Shown here piece after piece: positions 10,586 through 21,200 of a stretch of DNA of 64,000 bases (its first letter is position 1; each line of letters begins with the position of its first letter). Both the position numbers and the translations under genes were made by a program. The notes under the pieces are model-generated. The model saw only the letters and a list, made by a program, of their open reading frames with translations. It searched no databases and was not told the origin of the DNA. Origin of the DNA: Hydractinia symbiolongicarpus (Eukaryota; Cnidaria; Hydrozoa; Anthoathecata; Hydractiniidae); assembly GCF_029227915.1 (NCBI RefSeq), contig NC_079885.1, positions 27,093,001-27,157,000 on the forward strand. Reading direction: 5' to 3'.

Positions 10586-10825
10586 CTAGTATAGAAAGTG
10601 TTGCGGAGAGGTTGCCAAGGCAAAGGCATGAAGCACGGCAAGGACAGGGCACGGCAAAGGCAGGCAAGGAAACAGGGCACGGCAAAGGGCACGGCAAAGG
10701 CAGACAAGGAAACAGGAAGAGGAATCAGTAAGGCAGGGGTAGGCAAGGCATGGGCATGGCAGCCACCAGAAAAGGCATGGGAAGGGTAGGTAAAGGCAAG
10801 GGATACGGCAAGGAACGGGCAAGTG
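10586..10825 (+). repeat. GC-rich minisatellite, copy 2
   Basis: This begins TATAGAAAGTGTTGCGGAGA as the copy at 1978-2119 does (inverted there). It runs as imperfect repeats of GGCACGGCAAAGG/GGCAAGGAAACAGG/GGCATGG, with very high G and low C on the plus strand. It truncates the DIRS recombinase. The apparent open frames inside are low-complexity. Confidence 0.65.
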
Positions 10826-11620
10826 CCTTAATAGAAATTCGTCCCTTTACAACTCAAAGATTACGTATTCTCTAAGCTTGTATCATATTCCGGGAGCATT
10901 AGAAAATATCCAGGTGTCATAACGTCAAAAAAACTATCATTGTTTGATAAATTTGAGATTAAAAGATAACTTGGCACCAATAAATTTCATTAACAATATT
11001 GGTCTTTCATAACTCTAAAGTCAAGGTACAGAAATGATCCAAGGACGGCAACTGGTAACTATGCTCCGCAAAAAGTCATACAACAAAGCAAAGCGTAAAG
11101 GCAAACAGGTATACCAACCTCGTCCCCAGGACTTTACTGAGCCTATGATATCCCCAACCTCCATCCCAGGGCTTTTTTTATATAAGGAGGAACGGCGTTA
11201 TAAAAAGAGACAAAGACCCTGAAGGTCGAGGTTTCTTCCCCCGGTTTATTAATTAGGCAAAAAAATCATTTTTGAAAGAAGTAAACTACACGTCATAACA
11301 TTGATGAAAATACTCAGGAAAAAAACAAGACACAAGTGAACGCTAAGCTTGGTTTCCATCTAACGTTAATTTTTTCGCGCTAATTTTTTACCTCAGAGTT
11401 AATCACATTGGGTATTTAGCGGAAGGAAGTTCTTATTAAAATTATATCTTTCACGCCCTCCATTTCTTTATTTTTTTACCACATAAAGGTACAAATTTGG
11501 GGGCTACATCTGGTGATTTGATTTGCAGTTTAAAGAAAAAAATTTTAACAAAGTATAAATATATTCAATAAATATATGGAACAACATATATACAATATAT
11601 ATACAAATGACGAAAACAAG
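10826..11620. other. Spacer, no supported feature
   Basis: AT-rich sequence without a convincing gene. A short open stretch at 11034-11222 has no recognisable motif. The segment lies downstream of the micro-exon gene and may hold its 3' UTR. Confidence 0.4.
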
Positions 11621-11624
11621 TCTA

Positions 11625-12594
11625 TTAGCGCTTACGTCTGCGTTTTTCACGTGCGGCATCCTCCCGGGTGAAAAAGTCTTTTCCCCGGGAAGCACGCCAC
11701 AGGTGAAAATTCTCTTCGCACGCGTAAGCGCCAACAGACCTGTTTTCGTCCACGTGCTTCTTAAAGCCTTGCCACGTTAATATCTTCTTCTTCTAAAAAA
11801 ATTAAGAATCAACAATTTAAACTACAAATTGTTCTCTAAAATAAAGACGAATATTAAAGGCAGAGCAACACGAGAAGCACTTACATTGTTTTTCAAAGTT
11901 GAACTTTCCTCTGCTTGGTTGTTCTAAAATAGAGTAAAGACGAATACCCATTGTTTATATTTATATATTATCACATTGTTATTTTTTTTTGTTTAGCGAA
12001 ATAATTAACTTCAGCCTTAAAGATAATTTAATTCAAAGAAATTTTACTTACCAAGTTTTCCTTTAATGTTTTTATTTCTGCCATATTTTCATTCTATAAA
12101 AAGCATGATATATCAAAAGTTAGCAGGTATATTATGTAAAATATTCGGTTTATTTGTTCTGCTGATACTTAAGGTGAAAACATTTTGTTGTATTTGCAAA
12201 TAAAAATGTGAATACTAAATATGAACTCACCAATTGTTTTTTTAACGAGGTTGACTCCTCTTCAACTTTAATTATTATGCTTCTTACAAAAGCCTACATT
12301 AAAATGAAAAAACCGAATGTATTGGCAACAAAATGGCATAATTAAAAAATTGTTTTTCGAAATAGTTCTTTTATTTAAGATTAATGACACTTACCAGTTC
12401 ATTTTTTAAAGAGGTTATGTCCTCGTGCAGTCTTTTACCACCTGTTCGGGGAATAATTTTTTTCTAAATAAATAAAAAAGAAATAACAATTAATTAACAA
12501 AGGAAGACTTTAGAAGTACGGCGTGCGTTAAAAGAAGCATTTAAAATGAAACGTAATATTCACGGAACTAGATACATACATGAATGCTTGCCAT
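11625..12594 (-). CDS. Six-exon micro-exon gene, 131-residue coiled-coil/basic protein
   Basis: Coding exons on the minus strand are 12594-12580 (MASIH), 12463-12395 (69 nt), 12293-12231 (63), 12093-12052 (42), 11923-11885 (39) and 11792-11625 (168, ending TAA). Every junction has a good donor (GTATGT, GTAAGT, GTGAGT) and a CTAG- or TATAG-type acceptor. All introns are phase 0, so exon lengths are multiples of three. Micro-exons end in related modules, SLKNEL, SLKKQL, TLKENL and TLKNN, suggesting exon duplication and a short coiled coil. The last exon reads TWQGFKKHVDENRSVGAYAC ... FHLWRASRGKDFF and ends KRRRKR, a possible nuclear localisation signal. I do not recognise the family. The splice pattern makes the model strong, the function unknown. 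Confidence 0.72.
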
Positions 12595-12674
12595 CTTTAT
12601 CACCCCAAAAGTTTGTAACACTAAACGTAATATTGACGGAACGAAATCTTTTTCGTTAGGAAGAACAGCTTAAT

Positions 12675-12990
12675 GGCGGGAGTTTTCGATCCTATTTCTC
12701 ATTGGATAGAATAAATGCAGACGTAAATAAAAACAGCCTGTATCGAAATTGACCAAAAAAGGCGGGAGTTTTCGATCCTATTTCTTATTGGATAGAGTAA
12801 ATGCAGACCAGCCTGTATTAAAATCGAACGTAAAAGGCGGGAGTTTTCGATCCTATTTCTTATTGGATAGAATAAATGCAGACGTAAATGAAAACAGCCT
12901 GTATGAAAATCGAACGTAAAAGGCGGGAGTTTTCGATCCTATTTCTTATTGAATAGAGTAAATGCAAATTTTTTAAACCCCTACATCTCC
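12675..12990 (-). promoter_or_regulatory. Four tandem CCAAT/GC-box repeats upstream of the micro-exon gene
   Basis: GGCGGGAGTTTTCGATCCTA starts at 12675, 12761, 12836 and 12922 (spacing 86, 75, 86 bp). Each is followed by a TATTTCTYATTGGATAGA-like core. Read toward the gene, each unit offers a CCAAT box and a CCCGCC/E2F-like box about 25 bp apart. The last unit has ATTGAATAG and so loses the CCAAT core. The block ends about 80 bp before the start codon. Promoter function is inferred from motif content and position. Confidence 0.55.
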
Positions 12991-13097
12991 CCGAAAACAC
13001 TACATTTTTAATCAGCGCCGTAAGCTCCCCATATTAATGGGAACGGGAAAACAACTTTCCTAAAATGCTTTTTTAACTCTTAAAAGAAAAGAATTTG

Positions 13098-13168
13098 TGA
13101 CGTCAAGAAGAATCTCGCCGAAGTGTGGACTTTTGGACTCTCTTAAAACAAAAGAATTTGTGACGTCA
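13098..13168. promoter_or_regulatory. Two full CRE palindromes in direct repeats
   Basis: The 19-nt block AAGAATTTGTGACGTCAAG occurs twice. It places the perfect cAMP-response element TGACGTCA at 13098-13105 and 13161-13168, 63 bp apart. These lie about 500 bp upstream of the micro-exon gene start. Binding is not shown. Confidence 0.4.
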
Positions 13169-13302
13169 AGCTTATAGACTGGTTATTTTTATTATTACTA
13201 TTATTAACACTTTCATAAAATCAACTATCAAGTGTTTACAAGTTTGTTAAAAAAATTATTGAATTCTTGATCTGAAATCGGAAACGGAAAATTACAAATT
13301 TA

Positions 13303-13659
13303 CACGCTTTTTTTATATAAGAATAGTGTTTTTTCGTTTCAGCCTCAGTATTCTTAACTTTTTAACAAATCTCAGCCTCGAATATTCTTAAAGATATTCT
13401 TAACATGGTTACAGCCGGAAAGCATGTAATTACCCTTAATGTGCCTAATTAGACAAAGTGTAAAAGACAGGTGAGCTGACAAGAAAATAAACATACAGTA
13501 TAAGAAATTAAACTTCTAATCAAAATTTGTGCATCATAAAAATTTTCATATCTAAAACGAAAGGTCGAGCCTGGGTATATTCTTAGGATATTCTTAATTT
13601 TTAACCCATTCCTCAGCTTCAATATTCTTATAGAGTATATTCTTATATAAAAAAGCGTG
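13303..13659. mobile_element. MITE with about 21-bp terminal inverted repeats and TA flanks
   Basis: The ends read CACGCTTTTTTTATATAAG (13303) and the complement CTTATATAAAAAAGCGTG (ending 13659), each flanked by TA, as expected for Tc1/mariner-type MITEs. The interior is AT-rich, with many TATTCTTA repeats in both orientations, and has no supported gene. Confidence 0.6.
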
Positions 13660-14900
13660 TACAGCAAGTGATTTCCAAACAACGCTATTCACAACATCAG
13701 TCTGATTTCAATATTTCCCAACGTCTGTTAATAGGTCTCGTTTTATATCGACAAAAGCAGCACATTTCTTCACTCAGTCATGGTTCGTATATAAGTGAAC
13801 TTCGCGTCAGATTCCATCTTTATATATATGTTAGATCGGACACGTACGCCCAACTGGTTGTCTTTGTAAAAACGCTTGACATTTTCCAGTAACAAATCTT
13901 CCGTCTCTTGTTCTTCATATATAAAAGGAATGTTATATTAGCACATAAGGAATGGTAACAAAGAGAAAAGAACTCGATGTTAAAGTCCGCAACTATCGAT
14001 AATATATTTGGAATGAATTACCTTTCTCTTCAGTTCCTCTAACTACTTTGAAGGTGGTTAGTGTACTCTGTTAAAATCTACAAAAAAAATAATTATTTCT
14101 AAATATACGAATAAGAAAGAAATGCTTCCATAAGAAATGACTGAATAATACCGGGAGAATAAAAAAATTGTCAATGACGTATAAACCTTATATCTCCACT
14201 ATTTCTAAATTATATATACTAACTTTTATTAACAAGCTGATAAAATTTAAACTAAATAGACTAAATTTCTACTTACATTCTGAAGATGAAGCTATTCTTC
14301 TGTGTAGTTATTAGTTTTACCTAAGAACAGGAAGAAAAAGTCGTTAAAACCTTCCTGTTCCTAGGGTTGCACGATGATGCCGTGCAACCAGGGCAATATA
14401 AAAAAATTTAAATTTAATAAAGCTTTTATTTATTTATTCGTCCAGGAATGGTTACCTTATTGACATTAATTTTAAAAATTTTAAAATAAAATTGTTGAAA
14501 ACATTTTCTTTAAAAAAGCAGGTTCTTAAAAAATATGCAGTTTTTTTCAATATTATTATTATTATTAGCTTTATTCTATCTTACCTTAAAAAAAACCCTG
14601 AACCGTTTGTTTTTATAATTTTATCTCGACATAATACTTTCCCTGTGGAAGAATTAAAATATGTCTCAAAAAACTAAAGTCATTAAGGTAACACGTAAGA
14701 GTTTCCTCTGCTATTAAGTTTGTAAGAAATCCACAAATAAAACTTGAATATAAGTACAGGCATTTTTCTCTCTCACATACTCACTCCCGTATAATAGAGT
14801 TAACGACTTTTTAATTTATATTGCCTACCAACACAACTAACATTAGTATTACCATAGCATCAACAGCATTAATAACACCATATCCACAATCAGCATGGAA
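13660..14900. other. AT-rich spacer with two adjacent hairpins at 14320-14389
   Basis: No coding gene is supported. AACAGGAAG (14326-14334) pairs with CTTCCTGTT (14351-14359). Immediately beyond, GGTTGCACG (14365-14373) pairs perfectly with CGTGCAACC (14381-14389) around a 7-nt loop. A short structured RNA or a transposon end is possible, with nothing more to support either. Confidence 0.35.
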
Positions 14901-16260
14901 CATAAATGGCATTTATAATATCTCATTTCGATGCAAGACTGAAATGGGTTGACACATAAATACTAAAAATGTTATGATCGATAATTATGGTTGATATTTT
15001 GTTAGCACTTTGTATTTCCTTGGAATTTTTTACGGATAATCTCGATTTAGGACTGAAATGTTTTGACATTCCACTACCTTTCGGGGATTGGAAATTATGC
15101 AATGATGGTTCTTTGCAATAATAATGGAATACATTATGCGACATATGCATGATATAATTTTGATACATGATTACGATAATTTGGCTGGTATTTTGATATG
15201 CGGACAAGGGTCTTTGTCTTTTCTTTGTCTTTGCTTTGACATAGGCAGAGCAGTGCTAAGAGAGGGTGCAACAAAGTCTAAATGACCTTGGTGAGCAGCA
15301 AGCAATCGTCTCAACTTTGATAATAAAAAAATTACCAAATCGTATCGTTTTTGCTTACACACTCACAATGCAAAGCCCAACACTTAGAAAGGATACCTTA
15401 AAGCAACCATTAGTCCTTTCTTTGTTTTCATTAGCTGTAACATAACAGGTAGAGCACAGTGTTAAGAGAGGGTACAACAAAGTCTTAATCACCCTAGTGA
15501 ACTACCGCAATTGTCTGAACTTTAATCTTTTTATTTTTTGCACACACACTCACAATGCAAAGTCCAACTCTTGAAAAGATTACCACCATGAACAACACCA
15601 TTATTAACCAAATAATCACCAAATTATTCAATATATAACATTTCTTTTGGTGAAATGGTCACGATAATTTGGCTGGCAATCCGATAAATGGACAACCTTG
15701 TGGTTTTAATTAACGATAATCTTCTCACAAATGTCCTAGCAACATACTATGTGTTGCTTTTAAGCCTCCTACCTCCACTCCACCTCCATAAATGTTAAGT
15801 TTTTATAATTAGCGTGCTTGAATGTTTTCTTTGCAATAATAATGGAATACATTATGCGGCATATGCATGATATAATTATGATATATGATTACGATAATTT
15901 GGCTGGTATTTTGATATGCGGACAAGGGTCTTTGTCTTTTCTTTGTCTTTGCTTTACATAGGCAGAGCAGTGCTAAGAGAGGGTGCAGCAAAGTCTAAAT
16001 GACCTTGGTGAGCAGCAAGCAATCGTCTCAACTTTGATAATAAAAAAATTACCAAATCGTATCGTTTTTGCTTACACACTCACAATGCAAAGCCCAACAC
16101 TTAGAAATGATGCCACCATCAGTATCACCATAATTAACTAAATTATCACCAAATTATGCAATAAAGTTTCTTTTGGTGAATTAATCACTTGGCTGGCATT
16201 CCGATAAATAGACAACTTTGTGGTTTAAATATAATGGTGATATATAGGTTTTCGATCCTG
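14900..16260 (-). repeat. Helitron 3' tail of diverged tandem repeats
   Basis: A unit containing CTTTGTCTTTGCTTTGACAT, GCTAAGAGAGGGTGCA and CACTCACAATGCAAAGCCCA recurs at about 15110-15405 and 15835-16215. A more diverged version lies between them (15410-15610). A spacer ending GATAATTTGGCTGGCATTCC also recurs. The same order appears at 37445-38235. Conserved open frames here (such as one starting MCKQKRYDLVIFLLSKLRRL) follow the repeat and show no domain, so I regard the tail as non-coding. Confidence 0.6.
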
Positions 16261-16267
16261 ATTATCA

Positions 16268-17142
16268 TTACAGTGTAGATTTACATACAATACATGTGCA
16301 AACAGTAGATTGAGATGGACAAACTGCATCTTCAATTTCATCATTGCAAAATTCGTCAAGTTCCCTTAACAGATCAATATATCCTTGAGTAGTAATACTA
16401 AACTTCTCAACAGTTTTACCTGATAACAATTTCAATCGATTTTCTTCTTCTTGTCTTGCTTTCATACGTGGGTGTGAATTAATGTACAAGAGTCTCTCCT
16501 GGGTAAGTGGTTCAACAAGGGCCCAATTTTTCTCCTTCTCGCAACGTGAAAAGGCAGTATAGGCTGTACCAAGGTTATTTTTCTCCATTTCAATTCCTTG
16601 TTGTAACTTTATACGCATATGTGTGGCAGTTTTACCATCTCCAATAGACATACCTTGACTTTTTGCAATTGTTATAGCGTAACCTGGCATTAATAGTAAT
16701 CCACTTCTAACGCAACAATCTGACTCACATCGTCCTTCAACAGGAGTAATTGGTACCCATGTGGGATGTTCAACAAGCCATACTGGTCCTTTATAATTTG
16801 GAAAATTGACAACAACAGCAATAGGGAATTCAGGCGGTGATGTATCTGGAGCATAAAGAATTGCAATCACTTTACCCATTGCACCATTATTAAGGCCAAG
16901 TCCAGTAAGACCCTTTTGGTTCTTAGTTACTATTACACTGGCACCAACCGCAATCAAAGACTGTGATGGAATTTGTCCCAATTGTTTATCAGTTAATGAA
17001 TAATGTTTACCACGACCCGTTGATGGAATAACAGCAACTGGTACACCAAGGTTAGCTAATTTATTGTGGTTTTCTTCATTAACTTCCTTCCATGTTTCCC
17101 TTAATGTGAGCACACGGTCATGTGAAAAGTTACATTTCTCAG
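16268..17142 (-). pseudogene. Helitron helicase, C-terminal part
   Basis: This is the Pif1-like helicase end: FSHDRVLTLRETWKEVNEEN, GASVIVTKNQKGLTGLGLNN (motif IV region), PGYAITIAKSQGMSIGDGKT (motif V) and NNLGTAYTAFSRCEKEKNWA (motif VI with the Arg finger in SRC). A Cys-rich tail, VCTCIVCKSTL, ends at 16268. It is the downstream half of the gene at 28633-30251, separated by the LINE array. This half has no internal stop. Confidence 0.8.
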
Positions 17143-17897
17143 TGATCCGCTTTTTCTTTCTTTCTTATACATTTATCATTACGTTTATAAAACCTGTACT
17201 TCCAGGGTCATGGGGGAGGAAAATGTAAATCCGAGCGGTTTTATATTACCCCAGCTAGTTCATTCGAACCAGTTTGCCGTCAATACCCAGAGGGTAAAGA
17301 GTTCAGCTCACTCTTCTCTGGTAACTTAAAAGAAGCTTAGCAAGGGGGTTTGCTTTCAGCTTGTCTTTGGGTGTAACGACCCCACTTTTTACCCCAGTTC
17401 AGTAAGGTGCCCAAGTTTACTAACTTGGTCTTCAGGCTTGACAACCCTGCTGTCCTTAGTCAAAATATGTACAGGCTGGTCCTGTCATGACAACCTCCTG
17501 TGTAAGGCTGAGTGTTGGGGCCCTGTAACACATGTGGAAAGCTACAGCCAGAGTCACAAGTTCTGGCGCACAGGAGGGTTTTATATAATTCTTTTTTTAT
17601 ATTATATATTTTTGACATATACATTTTTTCCATTTGTGTTTGTTCTGTAACCAGTCCGTTTATGTTGTTAGATCTGTCTTGTGTCGTATTGTTTGTGATT
17701 GAAGGATTGTTTTTTCTCTTTATGATTTTCTCAGTGAATAGTTATAGGTCCAAGTTGGACAGTACTCATGCTTGTAATAAGCAAGAAAGTGTATTCAGCA
17801 CCTTCTTCTGGGAGCCTAATCCCAATTTTATTTACATCCACCGTCCCTGTAGACAAGATACTTCAGTGCAGCTTGCTGTATTGTAAACCTTTTTCAT
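17143..17897 (+). mobile_element. LINE copy A, 3' UTR only
   Basis: This 755-bp copy begins at the stop-codon position (TGA) of the element and ends at its natural 3' end. It matches 22510-23264 and 27877-28631 with very few differences (for example AGTAAGG against AGCAAGG near 22769). It contains the 3'-UTR signature seen in diverged relatives: AGCAAGGGGGTTTG, TTGTCTTTGGGTG and CCCCACTTTTTACCCCAGTT. Open frames of 70 and 124 codons inside recur in every copy but show no domain. Confidence 0.75.
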
Positions 17898-17926
17898 CTT
17901 ATTGTTGACCGCAATGGTTTCAACCT

Positions 17927-18002
17927 GACACTGGGAAAGACTAGTGACACTGGGAAAGACTAGGGACACTGGGAGAGACTAGTGACACTGGGAAAGACCG
18001 GT
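17927..18002 (+). repeat. Four 19-bp tandem repeats in the LINE 5' UTR
   Basis: GACACTGGGAAAGACTAGT or one- to two-base variants occurs four times in a row, starting 30 bp after the 5' boundary of copy B. The same block is in copy C at 23294-23369. The position suits a promoter or translation-control array, which is inference. Confidence 0.7.
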
Positions 18003-18246
18003 AAACTGTTTGCAACTGGATCGACATGACCGTTTTAAAGGACTCGATTGTGTATACTGATTTTGATTTTATTATAACCGGACCCTAATCCACGGTACGC
18101 GTCAACGGATGAATGGCTAATGGGTAAATTAGTCGCTAGCGAATCCTCACAGTCTTGGTGCCGCTGTGAAAACTATAGCCTTACCCTGTGCGCCAGGCAA
18201 CGCAGGGCTGACAATCTTATCCTGTGCATAATCAACCCCTATAGTT

Positions 18247-21200
18247 ATGACTTCTTTTATACCCAACTTCGAAAAGAATCATTGCAATAAACAAAATGAT
18301 ACAGTACTCCGAAAGCACTTGATGAAAAGCTGTAAAGTTGTTTTGGAGGATGTTTGTTCTCTCAGTGGTGCTGAAAAGCTTAAGATCACAATCTCTACTT
18401 CGGTTTCATCCCACAAAAGTAAATTGTGTCACACGGAAAAAAACAAACTTCAGAACCTCGATGAGAAAGCCCCCATTCTATGGGGTAAGATGAATGATAA
18501 GCGTTGGAGTGACTTAGACAGTGCTGTGCATAGCAAGCTAAAGGCTTGTACCAATCTATCCATTTCTGAGAAAGTTAAAACACTCGAAACTTTAATTTAC
18601 GAAGAGGCTTCAAAAATATTTGGTTGCCGCTCCTCAAATAAAACAAAAAACATTGCCAGTATTAACAGGCGTACAATACGTTCCATTAATCTGGTTAAGG
18701 AGAAAAATGTTCTGTTAGCGCAGATTGCCTCATCAACCATCAAGGAGGAACTAACTGCCTTGCAAGAACTGTTGCAACAAGTTCGAATAAAAATAAGGGT
18801 GATGCGTCGAGGTGAGAAACGAAGAAGAAGAAAGTGGAGCTTTAAGAACGCCCAAAAGGTTTTTAGGAATGATCCCTACAAAGCAGGAAAGGACCTGCTT
18901 AACCCTAAATCAGATATTCGTCTTTGTGTTGAACAGTCTGTTCTGGACAACCATAAATTATCTAGCTTATCTGATAATTTTCACGACTCTTCTCTTCCCC
19001 TTCTTCCAGGTCTTCCACCACCTCCGCAGATCAAGAAAGCTTTCTCAGCCACATCTTTCAAATTTTCTGATTTCGCAAGTGTTTTATATACGCGTAGGAA
19101 CGCCTCAGCTCCTGGGCTAAATGGCATATCTTACAAAGTGTACAAAAAATGTACGAAAATTTCATCCTTCTTGTTTAATGTATTTAAGTGTTGTTTAAAA
19201 AATTGTGTTGTGCCTCTTCAATGGCGTCATGCCAAAGAAATTTACATTCCCAAATCCAAAACTCCTGTACCATCTAACCTAAAAGATTTTCGACCTATAG
19301 CCCTCCTAAATGTCGAAGGAAAATTATTTTTTAGTATTTTTTCAAGGCGACTAGAAACACATGTCATCCATAACAATAAGTTTATTAACACGTCTGTTCA
19401 AAAGGGGTGCATGGCGAATGTTCCTGGCTGTTGGGAACACATGTCGTCAATCTGGGCAGCTTTAAAAGATGCACGCTCTGCAAGAACTGATCTTGCCACC
19501 ATTTGGTTGGATATCGCAAGTGCGTATCCCTCAATACCGCACAGATTAATCTTTTTTGCTTTGGAAAGGTATGGTATATCTCCTAGTTGGATTGCCATTG
19601 TAAAGGGTTACTATTCTGGGCTGTACAGCAAATCATTCTCCAAATCTGCTCCAAGCAATTGGCACCAGCACTTCAGGGGCATCTTCGCTGGCTGCACCCT
19701 GTCTATCGTCTTGTTTTTATCAGGCATAAATGTTATTTTGGAGTATACGCTGGCAACATCTGTGTCATGCTACATCACCTCTAACAGAGTATCCTTACCT
19801 TTAATAAGGGCTTTTATGGACGACATAAACATCATGTCTTCTTCTGTTGCTGGAACACAAGTACTCCTTAACAGGTGCACCACAGCTCTAAGTTGGGCCA
19901 ATATGACATTTCGCGCTGAAAAATCCCGTAGTTTTGTGATCATCAAGGGAAGATCTATCAATAGCACCCCTTTTAGTGTAAGTAGCCCTGAAAACGACAT
20001 TGATTTCTCACAGTATATCCCATCTATTCATGCCTCGCCAGTGCGATTTTTAGGCCGGATTATTGATTGTTCTATCTCAGACAGGAAGTCCATCAACGAA
20101 TTGGAGGAAAAGCTGATAGAAGGGCTTGGTGTCATTAATAAGTCCTTATACACTGGAGCGCAAAAACTTTGGATCTTGCAACATCTTTTGATCCCGCGAA
20201 TTCAGTGGCCACTGATAATATACGAGGTCTCGATGTCTGTTGCTGGGCGCCTAGAGCAAAAGGTTTCAGTGTTCATACGAAAATGGCTGAACTTACACCG
20301 TTCCATCACAAACATTTCCCTATATGCTGACTCCTCTCCTTGCCCTCTGCCCATTAAGAGCCTCACTTCTATTTTAAAATCCGCAAAGATTAGCGGCCAC
20401 CTACTTTTGCGTCACTCCAAAGATCCGATTCTGTCAACACTCGATCCATCTTTAAAGGCAGGTTCTTGGAAGGTGAGCGATGCAGTTAACATAGCTGAGG
20501 GTGAATTAAAGTACAAGACCATAAGGGGTCCTGTACACCGTGGACGAACCGGTCTTGGCATTTGTAAAATGGAAGTAATACCACCAAAAACCACTCACAA
20601 GTACAGAAAGTTAATCGCAAAAACATCGGCTGAGATTGACGAGGAAAGCTATCTATCTAAGGCACTGCAACTTCAGGTGCAGGGCCAATGGACAAGATGG
20701 GAGAACTACGTAAAGTTTGATCTTTCATGGAAGAACATCCTAGCAACTCCTCCTAATCTCTTATCTTTCTGCCTGCAATCCACTTACGATGTTCTGCCAT
20801 CACCAAGTAACCTAAGGAGGTGGAAAATAAATACAGAACCATCATGTTTCCTATGTCACAAAGAAATTTGCACTTCTGCTCACATTCTTGGTGCTTGTAA
20901 AACTGCTCTTTCCCAGGGTAGATATACCTTTAGACACGATTCTGTACTTACCCATTTGGTAGAAACTTTGAAAAAGTTCATTTTTGAGCTTCCTTCTGAA
21001 CCTCCTAAAAATTGTCAAAAAATAACCTTTCTGAGAGCCGGGTCAAAGGCACATACAAAATCTAAAGTGTCAGGTATACTGCACCTTACCAAAGATTGGA
21101 AGATTGTTGCTGACACACACTCGAACTATGTGTTTCCTAGCCATATTGCCATTTCTGAGCTTAAACCGGACCTTGTGTTATATTCAAATGACCTTAAGCG

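Noticed and set aside
12675-12990. A CRISPR-like array
   Set aside because: Repeats are long, spacers are themselves similar, spacing is uneven (86, 75, 86), and the genome is clearly eukaryotic. A tandem promoter repeat explains it better.
15171-15362. 63-codon frame recurring at 15171, 15809 (partly) and 37909
   Set aside because: It recurs because the Helitron tail repeat recurs. There is no domain and no start context, and the diverged middle repeat lacks it.
17512-17886. 124-codon frame in the LINE 3' UTR
   Set aside because: It is present in all three array copies but has no recognisable motif, and the diverged relics show no corresponding open frame.
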